A stretch of 13,206 bases of DNA from JBHHZJ01 sp046758005 (GTDB lineage: Bacteria > Pseudomonadota > Alphaproteobacteria > Kiloniellales > J153). The stretch covers positions 1 through 13,206 of the forward strand of contig JBHHZJ010000095.1 in NCBI GenBank assembly GCA_046758005.1, given 5' to 3'. This document shows, piece after piece, positions 1 through 5,811 of this stretch. The notes below the pieces were generated by a model. It did not search any database. It worked only from the letters and a program-made list of their open reading frames with translations, and was not told the DNA's origin. Every line of letters begins with the position of its first letter. Within the stretch, counting starts at the first letter, position 1. The translations under genes were made by a program, and so were the position numbers.

Positions 1-84
1 CTGTAATGTATAGAGCGGATTCACGTGATCGATTGGAGCCGCGAAGTGGTTCCAGTCAATCACGATCCGCTCTAGGCGTGGCGC
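1..84 (+). repeat. Palindromic repeat, copy 1 (inverted partner at 2720-2803)
   Basis: This stretch matches the reverse complement of 2720-2803 at 76 of 84 positions by eye; seven of the eight differences are transitions. Positions 12-73 are themselves an imperfect hairpin: AGAGCGGAT at 12-20 pairs with ATCCGCTCT at 65-73, and the arms continue with a 3-nt bulge towards a GC-rich loop near 41-48. The outer flank, CTGTAATGTAT at 1-11, is AT-rich and could carry a -10-like element reading rightwards. The hairpin ends 34 nt before the start codon of the DUF1330 gene. The element may continue beyond the left edge of the window. It looks like a dispersed REP- or MITE-like palindrome; no transposase is present. 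Confidence 0.85.
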
Positions 85-107
85 AACCGCACAGTTGGGA
101 GTTTCCG

Positions 108-395
108 ATGGCCGGATACCTGATCGCTCACATCGACGTTACCGACCCGCAAGCCTTCGAGGCCTATCGCGCCGCCGTCCCCGCGGTGATCGAGAAGTTC
201 GGCGGCCGCTACCTCGTGCGCGGCGGCGCCGTCGACGTGCTCGAAGGCGATTGGACCGTGCCGCGCCTGGTCATCCTGGCCTTCGACAGCGTCGAACGGG
301 CCAGCAAGTTCTACGCCTCGCCCGAGTACCAGGAAATCCTGCCGCTGCGCCTCGCGGCGGCCAAAGGCACGGTCGCGATCGTCGAGGGCGTGTAA
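108..395 (+). CDS. DUF1330 family small protein
   Basis: The product is a 95-residue single-domain protein of the DUF1330 family, a dimeric alpha/beta-barrel (ferredoxin-like) fold with no settled biochemical function. The family look is seen in the N-terminal MAGYLIAHIDVTDP, the middle FGGRYLVRGG (residues 31-40), and the segment around residues 66-80 with SKFYASPEYQEI. Length fits the family. I chose the ATG at 108 because it has a GGGAG ribosome-binding site at 97-101, six bases upstream; the open frame runs further upstream, but that part translates the palindromic repeat. There is no signal peptide or membrane segment, so it should be cytoplasmic. It converges on cobB, with two hairpins between the stop codons. 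No link to B12 synthesis can be inferred beyond proximity. Confidence 0.85.
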   Translation: MAGYLIAHIDVTDPQAFEAYRAAVPAVIEKFGGRYLVRGGAVDVLEGDWTVPRLVILAFDSVERASKFYASPEYQEILPLRLAAAKGTVAIVEGV

Positions 396-436
396 TACCG
401 ATGAGCGCACGAGGCGACTCGGGCGCTCATCGGTAT
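395..436. repeat. Hairpin with ATACC...GGTAT ends, first of two
   Basis: Positions 395-408 pair perfectly with 423-436 (14 bp). Inside, CGAG (410-413) pairs with CTCG (418-421) around a GCGA loop. The hairpin starts at the last base of the DUF1330 stop codon. It could end transcription or protect mRNA ends of the two convergent genes, but no T-run follows on either strand. A second hairpin with the same terminal bases lies at 485-522, suggesting a repeat family rather than a simple terminator. Confidence 0.75.
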
Positions 437-484
437 CGGCGCGCCGGGTTGGCCCTGGGCGGCGGCGCGCAAACAAAGGACGAC

Positions 485-522
485 ATACCGGCGAGTGGAT
501 GCCTTCATCCGCTCGCTGGTAT
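485..522. repeat. Hairpin with ATACC...GGTAT ends, second of two
   Basis: Positions 485-501 pair with 506-522 (17 positions, two of them G-T) around a CCTT loop. It lies 15 bases beyond the cobB stop codon in the cobB reading direction. Its ends match the hairpin at 395-436 but the inner sequence differs, so the two look like members of one short-palindrome family. The rest of 396-537 holds no plausible gene. Confidence 0.7.
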
Positions 523-537
523 AAGGCGCGGTGCGCC

Positions 538-1851
538 TCATTCGTCCCCGTCCGCTGCGTCGACCAGGTGGACGAACGAGCCCATGACGTTGCCGGCGCG
601 GCTGCCCGCGCCGCCGCCGGCGCGCCCGGCCGCGTCGCGGCAACGGAACAGCGGCGCCGCGCCGCCGCCGCGCGCGGCCGCGAAGTGAAACTCGTGGCCG
701 CGGTAGCGCGCGCCCGGGGCGCCGAACGGACCGGCCTCGAGCAGCTCGGCCTCGCGGTAGCCGAGGTTGAGACGCGGCCGCGTGAACGACGCCTCGACCG
801 GTAGCAGGCCGGCCATGGCGTGGCGCGCGCCCTCGCCGTCCACGAGCGCGCCCCCGAGCACCATGTAGCCGCCGCACTCGCCGTAGATGACCGCGCCGCG
901 CGCGGCGGCCCGGCGCAGGCCGTCGAGGAAGCGCCGGTTGCGCGCGAGGCGGCCGGCGTGCAGCTCCGGATAGCCGCCGGGCAGGTAGACCGCGTCCGCC
1001 TCCGGTCCGGGCGCCTCGTCGGCGAGCGGCGAGAAGGTCGCGACCTCGGCCCCGGCCGCGCGCCAGCCGTCGAGCACGAAGGGATAGGCGAAGGCGAAGG
1101 CCACGTCGCGGGCGACCGCGATCCGCCGGCCGAGCGGCGGCAGCGCCGGGCCGAAACGCGCGGGCGCGAGCCGGCACGGCCGGGCGAGCGCGGCGAGCGC
1201 CGCGGTGTCCACGTGCCGCCCGACGAGCTCGGCGGCACCCTCCACGAACGCCTCGAGGCGCGCGTGCTCCGCGGCCTGCACCAGGCCCAGGTGGCGCTCG
1301 GGAAGTTCGAGCTCGGCGCGCCGCGGCAGGCAACCGAGCACCAGCACGCCGAGCGGGGCACAGGCCTCCGCGATGAGCCCGGCGTGCCGTTTGCCGCCGA
1401 CCCGGTTGAACACGACGCCGGCGAGCGCCACCTCCGGCCGATAGGTGGCGAAGCCGTGCACGACCGCCGCGGCGGAGGCGGCCATGCCGTGGGCGTCGAC
1501 GACCAGCACCACAGGCCAGCCGGTGAGCGCCGCGACCTCGGCGGTCGAGCCGCCGCCGCCCGGGGCGCCGTCGAACAGCCCCATCACGCCCTCGCCGAGC
1601 ACCAGCTCCGCACCCTCGCCGGCGCGCGCCGCGAGCGCGGCCAGGGTCTCCCGGCGCATGGCCCAGGCGTCGAGGTTGAGGCACGGCCGACCCGAGGCGG
1701 CGGCGTGAAAGGCCGGGTCGATGTAGTCGGGACCGACCTTGACCGAGGCGACGCGAACGCCTTGGTTGCGAAAATGGCGCAGCAGGGCCAGCGTGACCAC
1801 GGTCTTGCCGCCGCCCGAGCCCGGCGCGGCGACGAGCAGGCCGCGCGCCAT
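538..1851 (-). CDS. cobB: Cobyrinate a,c-diamide synthase (CobB/CbiA)
   Basis: This 437-residue cytoplasmic enzyme uses ATP and glutamine to amidate the a and c side chains of (cobalt-)cobyrinic acid. The N-terminal half is a dethiobiotin-synthetase-like ATP-binding domain, with loop APGSGGGKT at residues 9-17 and VKVGPDYIDP near 38-46. The C-terminal half is a class I (triad) glutaminase: PGGYPELH at 291-298, nucleophile Cys326 in YGECGGYM, and the late conserved histidine His428 in GSFVHL. Length fits the family. The ATG at 1851 begins right at the ATP loop; the same frame is open far upstream, but that part is an out-of-frame reading of cobA. It starts five bases after the cobA stop codon, so the two genes should be co-transcribed and probably translationally linked. 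Confidence 0.95.
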   Translation of the reverse strand: MARGLLVAAPGSGGGKTVVTLALLRHFRNQGVRVASVKVGPDYIDPAFHAAASGRPCLNLDAWAMRRETLAALAARAGEGAELVLGEGVMGLFDGAPGGGGSTAEVAALTGWPVVLVVDAHGMAASAAAVVHGFATYRPEVALAGVVFNRVGGKRHAGLIAEACAPLGVLVLGCLPRRAELELPERHLGLVQAAEHARLEAFVEGAAELVGRHVDTAALAALARPCRLAPARFGPALPPLGRRIAVARDVAFAFAYPFVLDGWRAAGAEVATFSPLADEAPGPEADAVYLPGGYPELHAGRLARNRRFLDGLRRAAARGAVIYGECGGYMVLGGALVDGEGARHAMAGLLPVEASFTRPRLNLGYREAELLEAGPFGAPGARYRGHEFHFAAARGGGAAPLFRCRDAAGRAGGGAGSRAGNVMGSFVHLVDAADGDE

Positions 1852-1856
1852 CGGGC

Positions 1857-2696
1857 TCAGCCGGTCCGCCGACCGCGCCGCGTGCCGAGCGGGTCGGCCT
1901 CGAGCCTGCGCCCCGAGAGCGCGCCCAGCCAGTCGAGCCCGGCGCGCAGGCGCACGACCTCGCCGATGACGACGAGACACGGCGGCTCGATGCCGTGCGC
2001 CGCGGCGTCCGCCGCGCAGCGCCCGAGCGTCGTCTCGATCACGACCTGCGCGGCGGTCGAGGCCTTGCTCACGATCGCGACCGGCTCCTCGGTGGGCCGG
2101 CCGCCGTCGAGCAGGCGCCGCGCGATCCGGTCCAGGTGTTTGAGCGCCATGTAGAGCACGATGACCGGCGCGCCGCGCGCCAGCGCCCCCCAGTCGAGGC
2201 GCGCCGGCACCGCGCCGGTCAGGTCGTGGCCGGTCAGGAAGGTGACGGCCGAGTTGGTGTCCCTGTGGGTCACCGGGATGCCGGCGTAGGCGAGCCCCCC
2301 GATGCCGCTGGACACGCCGGGCACGAGGCGGAACGGCACGCCGGCCTCGACCAGGGCCAACGCCTCCTCGCCGCCGCGGCCGAACACGAAGGGATCGCCG
2401 CCCTTGAGGCGCAGCACGCGCTTGTTCTCGCGCGCGAGGTGCACCAGCCGGTGCGAGATGTCCGCCTGCCGGGGCGAGGGCTTGCCGCCGCGCTTGCCGG
2501 CGAACTCGAGCCGGCAGCCGGGTCGGGCGAGGCCCAGCACATCCTCCCCGACCAGCGCATCGTAGACCACCACGTCGGCGTGGCGCAGGCCGTGCAGCGC
2601 GAGCAGCGTGAGCAGTCCGGCATCGCCGGGCCCCGCGCCGGCGAGCCAGACCCAGCCGGGCTCGAACGTGGGCAAGCGGATCGGCAGGTCGTCCAT
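1857..2696 (-). CDS. cobA: Uroporphyrinogen-III C-methyltransferase (CobA, SUMT)
   Basis: This 279-residue enzyme adds two methyl groups from S-adenosylmethionine to uroporphyrinogen III (C2 and C7), giving precorrin-2, the branch point to B12 and siroheme. Diagnostic tetrapyrrole methylase motifs are GAGPGDAGLLT (residues 20-30), YDALV (45-49), LKGGDPFVFGRGGEE (97-111), VPGVSSG (125-131) and GIPVTHR. There is no CysG-type dehydrogenase domain, so precorrin-2 oxidation must be done by another protein. I chose the ATG at 2696 because the residues before GAGPGD (MDDLPIRLPTFEPGWVWL) align well with the CobA start I recall from 'Pseudomonas denitrificans'. An in-frame GTG at 2714 is the alternative. 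No clear ribosome-binding site is seen. A palindromic repeat ends 34 nt upstream; cobB follows after five bases. Confidence 0.96.
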   Translation of the reverse strand: MDDLPIRLPTFEPGWVWLAGAGPGDAGLLTLLALHGLRHADVVVYDALVGEDVLGLARPGCRLEFAGKRGGKPSPRQADISHRLVHLARENKRVLRLKGGDPFVFGRGGEEALALVEAGVPFRLVPGVSSGIGGLAYAGIPVTHRDTNSAVTFLTGHDLTGAVPARLDWGALARGAPVIVLYMALKHLDRIARRLLDGGRPTEEPVAIVSKASTAAQVVIETTLGRCAADAAAHGIEPPCLVVIGEVVRLRAGLDWLGALSGRRLEADPLGTRRGRRTG

Positions 2697-2719
2697 GGCC
2701 GGATCGTAGTCCACGGCCC

Positions 2720-2803
2720 GCGCCGCGCCTAGAGCGGATCGTGATGGATTGGAGCCACTTCGCGGCTCCGATCAATCACGTGAATTCGCTCCATACATTA
2801 CAG
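2720..2803 (-). repeat. Palindromic repeat, copy 2 (inverted partner at 1-84)
   Basis: This is the inverted copy of 1-84 (76/84 identical by eye). The internal hairpin is 2731-2792. Its AT-rich outer flank (ATACATTACAG on the plus strand) faces away from cobA, so on the minus strand it reads flank, hairpin, then cobA, the same arrangement as copy 1 and the DUF1330 gene. The distance from hairpin end to start codon is 34 nt in both cases. Confidence 0.85.
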
Positions 2804-2806
2804 TTG

Positions 2807-2864
2807 GAGCAGATCCGGGTCGATGGATCGCCTTCGGGCGAGTCTCATCGACCCGGATCCGCTC
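2807..2864. repeat. Second, related hairpin next to copy 2
   Basis: GAGCAGATCCGGGTCGATG (2807-2825) pairs with the stretch ending GACCCGGATCCGCTC at 2864, with about 18 of 19 positions matching, around a loop near 2826-2845 that contains TTCGGGCGA. The arm ends (GAGC-GATC / GATC-GCTC) resemble those of the repeat at 2731-2792, which lies only 14 bases away, so the two form a tandem pair of palindromes between the divergent cobA and cbiD genes. Confidence 0.75.
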
Positions 2865-2900
2865 GGGTACCCACCATCATGGAAGGATGACGCCGCGACT

Positions 2901-2915
2901 TGTAAGATTATTACA
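2901..2915 (+). promoter_or_regulatory. Dyad TGTAA-N5-TTACA overlapping the cbiD start; possible -10
   Basis: A perfect 5-bp inverted repeat with a 5-bp spacer ends on the first base of the cbiD ATG. TAAGAT at 2903-2908 could serve as a -10 element; that would place the transcript start on or next to the ATG, giving a leaderless mRNA. This fits the absence of any purine-rich ribosome-binding site upstream. No good -35 element is seen, so an activator, or no promoter at all, remains possible. The dyad could be an operator, but I cannot name a regulator. Confidence 0.35.
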
Positions 2916-4000
2916 TGGCCAAGACACCGGAAGGCGTCTTGCGGCGCGGCTGGACCACCGGCGCGTGCGCCACGGCCGCGACCAGCGCGGCCTACACCGC
3001 GTTGCTGACCGGCGCGTTCCCCGATCCCGTCGTCGTCGTCCTGCCCAAGGGCGAGCGGCCGGCCTTCGCGCTCGCGCGCGAGGAACTGGGCCCGGACTAT
3101 GCGCGCGCCGGCGTGGTCAAGGACGCCGGCGACGATCCCGACGCGACCCACGGCGCCATGGTGGTCTCCACGGTGCGCCGGTGCGCGCCGGGATCGGGCG
3201 TCGCCTTCAAGGCGGGCGAGGGTGTCGGCACCGTGACGCTGCCGGGCTTGCCGTTGCCGCCCGGAGAGCCCGCGATCAACCCGGCGCCGCGCGCCATGAT
3301 GCGCGCCGCGGTGGCCGAGATCGCGGCGCGCCACGGCGATCCGGGCGACGTCGAGATCGAGATCTCGGTCCCGGGCGGCGCGCGTTTGGCGCACAAGACC
3401 TGGAACCCGCGCCTCGGCATCGTCGGCGGCGTGTCGATCCTGGGCACGACGGGGGTCGTGATCCCCTACTCGTGCTCGGCCTGGATCCACTCGATCCACC
3501 GCGGCATCGACGTGGCGCGCGCGAGCGGCCTCGCGCACGTCGCCGGGTGCACGGGCGCGACCTCGGAGCGCGCGGTGCAGGCCCTCTACGGCCTGCCCGA
3601 CATCGCCATGATCGACATGGGCGACTTCGCCGGCGGCCTGCTCAAGTACCTGCGCCGCCACCCGGTGCCCAGGCTCACCATCGGCGGCGGCTTCGCGAAG
3701 ATCGCCAAGCTGGGCGCGGGGCACCTGGACCTGCACTCCGGGCGCAGCCAGGTCGACCTCGATTGGCTGGCCGGCCTGCTTGCCGAAACGGGCGCGGCAC
3801 CGGGGCTGGTCGCGGAGGCACGCGGCGCGAACACGGGCGGACAGGTGCTGACGCTGGCGCGCCGCGCCGGGCTGGGCCTGGCGGACCGCGTTGCCGAGCG
3901 GGCGCGGGCCACCGCGCTTGGCGTCCTCGACGGGGCGACGCGCGTCGAGGTCTTGATCGTCGATCGTGACGGCGATCTCGTCGGCCGCGCCGATGGCTGA
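2915..4000 (+). CDS. cbiD: Cobalt-precorrin-5B C1-methyltransferase (CbiD)
   Basis: This 361-residue enzyme methylates C1 of cobalt-precorrin-5B, giving cobalt-precorrin-6A in the oxygen-independent B12 route; the aerobic route uses the unrelated CobF instead. CbiD hallmarks are RRGWTTGACAT (residues 10-20), KDAGDDPDATHG (69-80), GEGVGTVTLPGL (101-112), the Pro/Arg-rich NPAPRAMM (122-129) and NPRLGIVGGVSILGTTG (164-180). Length fits the family, and the conserved start ten residues in supports the ATG at 2915. No ribosome-binding site is visible, and the start codon overlaps a dyad and a possible -10. Its last 8 bases overlap cobK. It diverges from cobA across a repeat-filled 218-bp gap. Confidence 0.96.
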   Translation: MAKTPEGVLRRGWTTGACATAATSAAYTALLTGAFPDPVVVVLPKGERPAFALAREELGPDYARAGVVKDAGDDPDATHGAMVVSTVRRCAPGSGVAFKAGEGVGTVTLPGLPLPPGEPAINPAPRAMMRAAVAEIAARHGDPGDVEIEISVPGGARLAHKTWNPRLGIVGGVSILGTTGVVIPYSCSAWIHSIHRGIDVARASGLAHVAGCTGATSERAVQALYGLPDIAMIDMGDFAGGLLKYLRRHPVPRLTIGGGFAKIAKLGAGHLDLHSGRSQVDLDWLAGLLAETGAAPGLVAEARGANTGGQVLTLARRAGLGLADRVAERARATALGVLDGATRVEVLIVDRDGDLVGRADG

Positions 4001-4760
4001 GCCGACACGGATCCTGATCCTCGGCGGCACCGGCGAGGCCGCGGCGCTTGCCATGCGTCTGGCGCGCCACCCCGACCTCGCGGTGATCACCTCGCTGGCG
4101 GGACGCACCCGGGCTCCGCCCGCACTTCCGGGCGAGGTGCGCCGCGGCGGCTTCGGCGGGCCGGCCGGGCTCGCCCGGTTCCTGCGGGAGCGGGCGATCG
4201 AGCTGGTGGTGGACGCCACGCATCCCTTCGCCGCGGCCATCAGCGACAACGCCGCCGAGGCGTGCCGGGCCGCGGGCGTCCCGCGCCTCATGCTCGCCCG
4301 CCCCGCCTGGCGGCCGCAGCCGAACGACCGCTGGATCCGGGTGGCCGACCCCGAGGCCGCGGCCGCCGCGCTGCCGGAGCTCGGCCGCCGGGTGTTCCTC
4401 AGTACCGGGCGGCGGGACCTGGAGGCGTTTTCCGCCTTGCCCGGCATCTGGTTCCTGGTGCGCCTCATCGACGAGCCCGACTCGCCACTGCCGCTCGACG
4501 ACTACACCCTGGTGCTCGGCCGCGGGCCGTTCCCGACCGAGCAGGAGATCGCACTGATGCAGGAGCACGGCATCGCCGTGCTGGTCAGCAAGAACAGCGG
4601 CGGGCTGGCCACCTACGGCAAGATCGAGGCGGCCCGGCGCCTGGGCCTGCCGGTGGTCATGATCGAACGACCGGACCTGCCGGAGAGCGAGCGGGTGCGC
4701 AGCGTGGACGAGGCGGCCGCCTGGGTCGAGGCGCGCCGCACCGCCGCGAAGCACGGTTGA
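3993..4760 (+). CDS. cobK: (Cobalt-)precorrin-6A reductase (CobK/CbiJ)
   Basis: This 255-residue NAD(P)H-dependent enzyme reduces the macrocycle of (cobalt-)precorrin-6A, giving the 6B form. It shows the expected N-terminal Rossmann motif ILGGTGEA (residues 9-16), SLAGRT (34-39), GGFGG (52-56), the signature DATHPFA (74-80), and the C-terminal VSKNSGG...TYGKI (198-211). The ATG at 3993 is chosen because the Rossmann strand begins six residues later; a longer reading from 3966 would add nine residues with no family support. Start and cbiD stop overlap by 8 nt (3993-4000), so translation is probably coupled. CbiD makes its substrate, so the pair forms a two-step unit separate from the main operon. 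Confidence 0.95.
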   Translation: MAEPTRILILGGTGEAAALAMRLARHPDLAVITSLAGRTRAPPALPGEVRRGGFGGPAGLARFLRERAIELVVDATHPFAAAISDNAAEACRAAGVPRLMLARPAWRPQPNDRWIRVADPEAAAAALPELGRRVFLSTGRRDLEAFSALPGIWFLVRLIDEPDSPLPLDDYTLVLGRGPFPTEQEIALMQEHGIAVLVSKNSGGLATYGKIEAARRLGLPVVMIERPDLPESERVRSVDEAAAWVEARRTAAKHG

Positions 4761-4840
4761 CGTCCGTCGCGATCACGGGAGAAGGACGGCGGTGGCCGCT
4801 GCCCGCGCCGACTCGAGGCTCGAGGCGCGGTAACGCAGGT

Positions 4841-4854
4841 TTGATCCAAATCAA
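4841..4854 (+). promoter_or_regulatory. FNR/Anr/FixK-type binding site (TTGAT-N4-ATCAA)
   Basis: TTGAT at 4841-4845 and ATCAA at 4850-4854, separated by CCAA, match the FNR-family consensus perfectly. The centre is at 4847.5. A class II (-41.5) position would put the transcript start near 4889, and a -10-like TAAAGA at 4880-4885 fits this. The site lies 132 bases upstream of the cupredoxin ATG, so that gene is probably induced by low oxygen or, with a Dnr/Nnr-type regulator, nitric oxide. The remainder of 4761-4986 shows only weak inverted repeats. Confidence 0.7.
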
Positions 4855-4891
4855 CGCTCGCTTCTTCCGTTTCGGGGCGTAAAGAGTCTTA

Positions 4892-4990
4892 ATGGAGAGC
4901 GTCAATGGTGTCGGGCGCGGGCTCGACGCTCGTTGCGCGGCACCGAACCCGAAAAAGCAAGAATGCACGTGTCCAAGGAGGAGACCATGA
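4892..4990 (+). CDS. Possible 32-codon leader peptide before the cupredoxin
   Basis: An ATG at 4892 opens a 32-residue frame whose TGA (4988-4990) overlaps the cupredoxin ATG as ATGA. The predicted peptide is basic at its end and contains Cys15 and a Cys-Thr-Cys pair (residues 25-27), followed by prolines and arginines. The last Arg codons (AGG AGG AGA) coincide with the cupredoxin ribosome-binding site. A weak AAAGAG lies upstream, but it overlaps the proposed -10, so if that promoter is right the mRNA would be nearly leaderless at this ATG. It may be chance: short frames are common in GC-rich DNA. Confidence 0.2.
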   Translation: MESVNGVGRGLDARCAAPNPKKQECTCPRRRP

Positions 4991-5409
4991 TTCGGTACAT
5001 ATTGTCGTTCGCGCTGTTGCTGAGCCTGGCTTGGCCCGCGGCTGCGGCCGATCTCAGCAAGCAGAATCCGGTCGAGGTTCGGGTGGCGCTCGGCACCAAG
5101 GGCGGGGAGCTCGTCTTCTCGCCGAACGCGCTGAGCTTCGAGACCGGAAAGCTCTACAAGCTGGTCGTGACGAATCCGAGCCCCTACAAGCACTACTTCT
5201 CGGCGCTGCGTTTCGCCACGGCCGTGTGGACGCGCAAGGTCGAGACCGAGGGCGCCGAGATCAAGGGCGCGGTCCGTGAGATCGAGCTCAAGCCCGGCGG
5301 CTCGGCCGAATGGTTCTTCGTGCCGGTCCAAGCCGGCACGTTCAACTTGAAGTGCACGATTCCGGGCCATGCCGAAGCCGGCATGGTGGGTAAGATCACG
5401 GTGAAGTAG
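4987..5409 (+). CDS. Exported cupredoxin (type 1 blue copper protein)
   Basis: This 140-residue protein has a signal peptide (basic MIRY, hydrophobic core to about residue 16, likely cleavage after AAA near residue 21), so it should work in the periplasm. The mature part is a plastocyanin-like domain with type 1 copper ligands visible: His69 in YKHYF, then Cys123, His128 and Met133 in CTIPGHAEAGM. Such proteins carry single electrons, for example to terminal oxidases or denitrification reductases; the partner cannot be told from sequence. The ATG at 4987 is supported by a strong GGAGG at 4977-4981 and by the signal peptide beginning there. An FNR-type box upstream suggests oxygen-responsive control. 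Its place between cob genes is odd; it has no known role in corrin synthesis. Confidence 0.92.
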   Translation: MIRYILSFALLLSLAWPAAAADLSKQNPVEVRVALGTKGGELVFSPNALSFETGKLYKLVVTNPSPYKHYFSALRFATAVWTRKVETEGAEIKGAVREIELKPGGSAEWFFVPVQAGTFNLKCTIPGHAEAGMVGKITVK

Positions 5410-5462
5410 CCGCGCTCCCGCGCTCGGCGTCGGGCTGTCTTGCACCGGAGCGGCGCGCCGGC

Positions 5463-5497
5463 GGGGCCGAGCGGTCCGCGATCTCTCCCTCGGCCCC
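5463..5497. terminator. Hairpin between cupredoxin and GDT1 genes, possible terminator
   Basis: GGGGCCGAG (5463-5471) and CTCGGCCCC (5489-5497) form a perfect 9-bp stem with a 17-nt loop, 53 bases after the cupredoxin stop codon and 35 bases before the next start. No T-run follows, so it may be a weak or Rho-assisted terminator, an mRNA-end stabiliser or a 5' structure of the next gene. Confidence 0.35.
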
Positions 5498-5532
5498 GAA
5501 ATCCGGCCCTGCCGCGATCCATGAGGAGCCCG

Positions 5533-5811
5533 ATGCTCAAGCTTGCTTCGATCTTCGCCGCGATCTTTCTCGCCGAGTTGGGCGACAAGACGCAGTTGGC
5601 GACGCTTCTGTTCGCCAGCGACCGGGACCTGCACCCGGTGCTGGTGTTCCTGGCCGCGGCGGCGGCGCTGGTGCTCGCCACCGCGCTCGCGGTGCTCGTG
5701 GGCAACCAGGGCGCGCGCTACCTCGAGCAGGTGCCGCTCAAGCCCATCGCCGGGCTCGGCTTCATCGCCATCGGCGCCTGGGTGCTCGTCGAACACTTTC
5801 GCGGCGCTTGA
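5533..5811 (+). CDS. Half-size GDT1/TMEM165 (UPF0016) membrane protein
   Basis: This 92-residue inner-membrane protein carries the family motif E-x-G-D-K-T once (ELGDKT, residues 15-20) inside the first hydrophobic helix (about 3-28). Two more helices lie near 34-56 and 70-87. Full-length members have about 190 residues with two such motifs facing each other and export Mn2+ or move Ca2+; single-repeat members like this one presumably act as a dimer or with a second half-size protein. I chose the ATG at 5533 because GAGGAG (5523-5528) precedes it and the first helix starts there; an in-frame ATG at 5521 is possible. Its stop abuts the cobM stop, with no terminator between. The substrate cannot be told from sequence. 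Confidence 0.88.
   Translation: MLKLASIFAAIFLAELGDKTQLATLLFASDRDLHPVLVFLAAAAALVLATALAVLVGNQGARYLEQVPLKPIAGLGFIAIGAWVLVEHFRGA

Noticed and set aside
538..2775. A 745-codon open frame that could be read as a CobA-CobB fusion
   Set aside because: The part upstream of 1851 is an Arg/Ala-rich out-of-frame reading of cobA. True cobA is in another frame and ends at 1857, five bases before the cobB ATG.
1..2803. Composite transposon with the 84-bp repeats as terminal inverted repeats
   Set aside because: There is no transposase or integrase gene between or next to the repeats, no target-site duplication can be assessed at the window edge, and each copy is a self-contained palindrome, better explained as a dispersed repeat.
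4484..4490. GCCACTG, resembling the B12-box core of a cobalamin riboswitch
   Set aside because: It lies inside the cobK coding sequence, far from any downstream start, with no surrounding riboswitch structure seen. A 7-base match is expected by chance.
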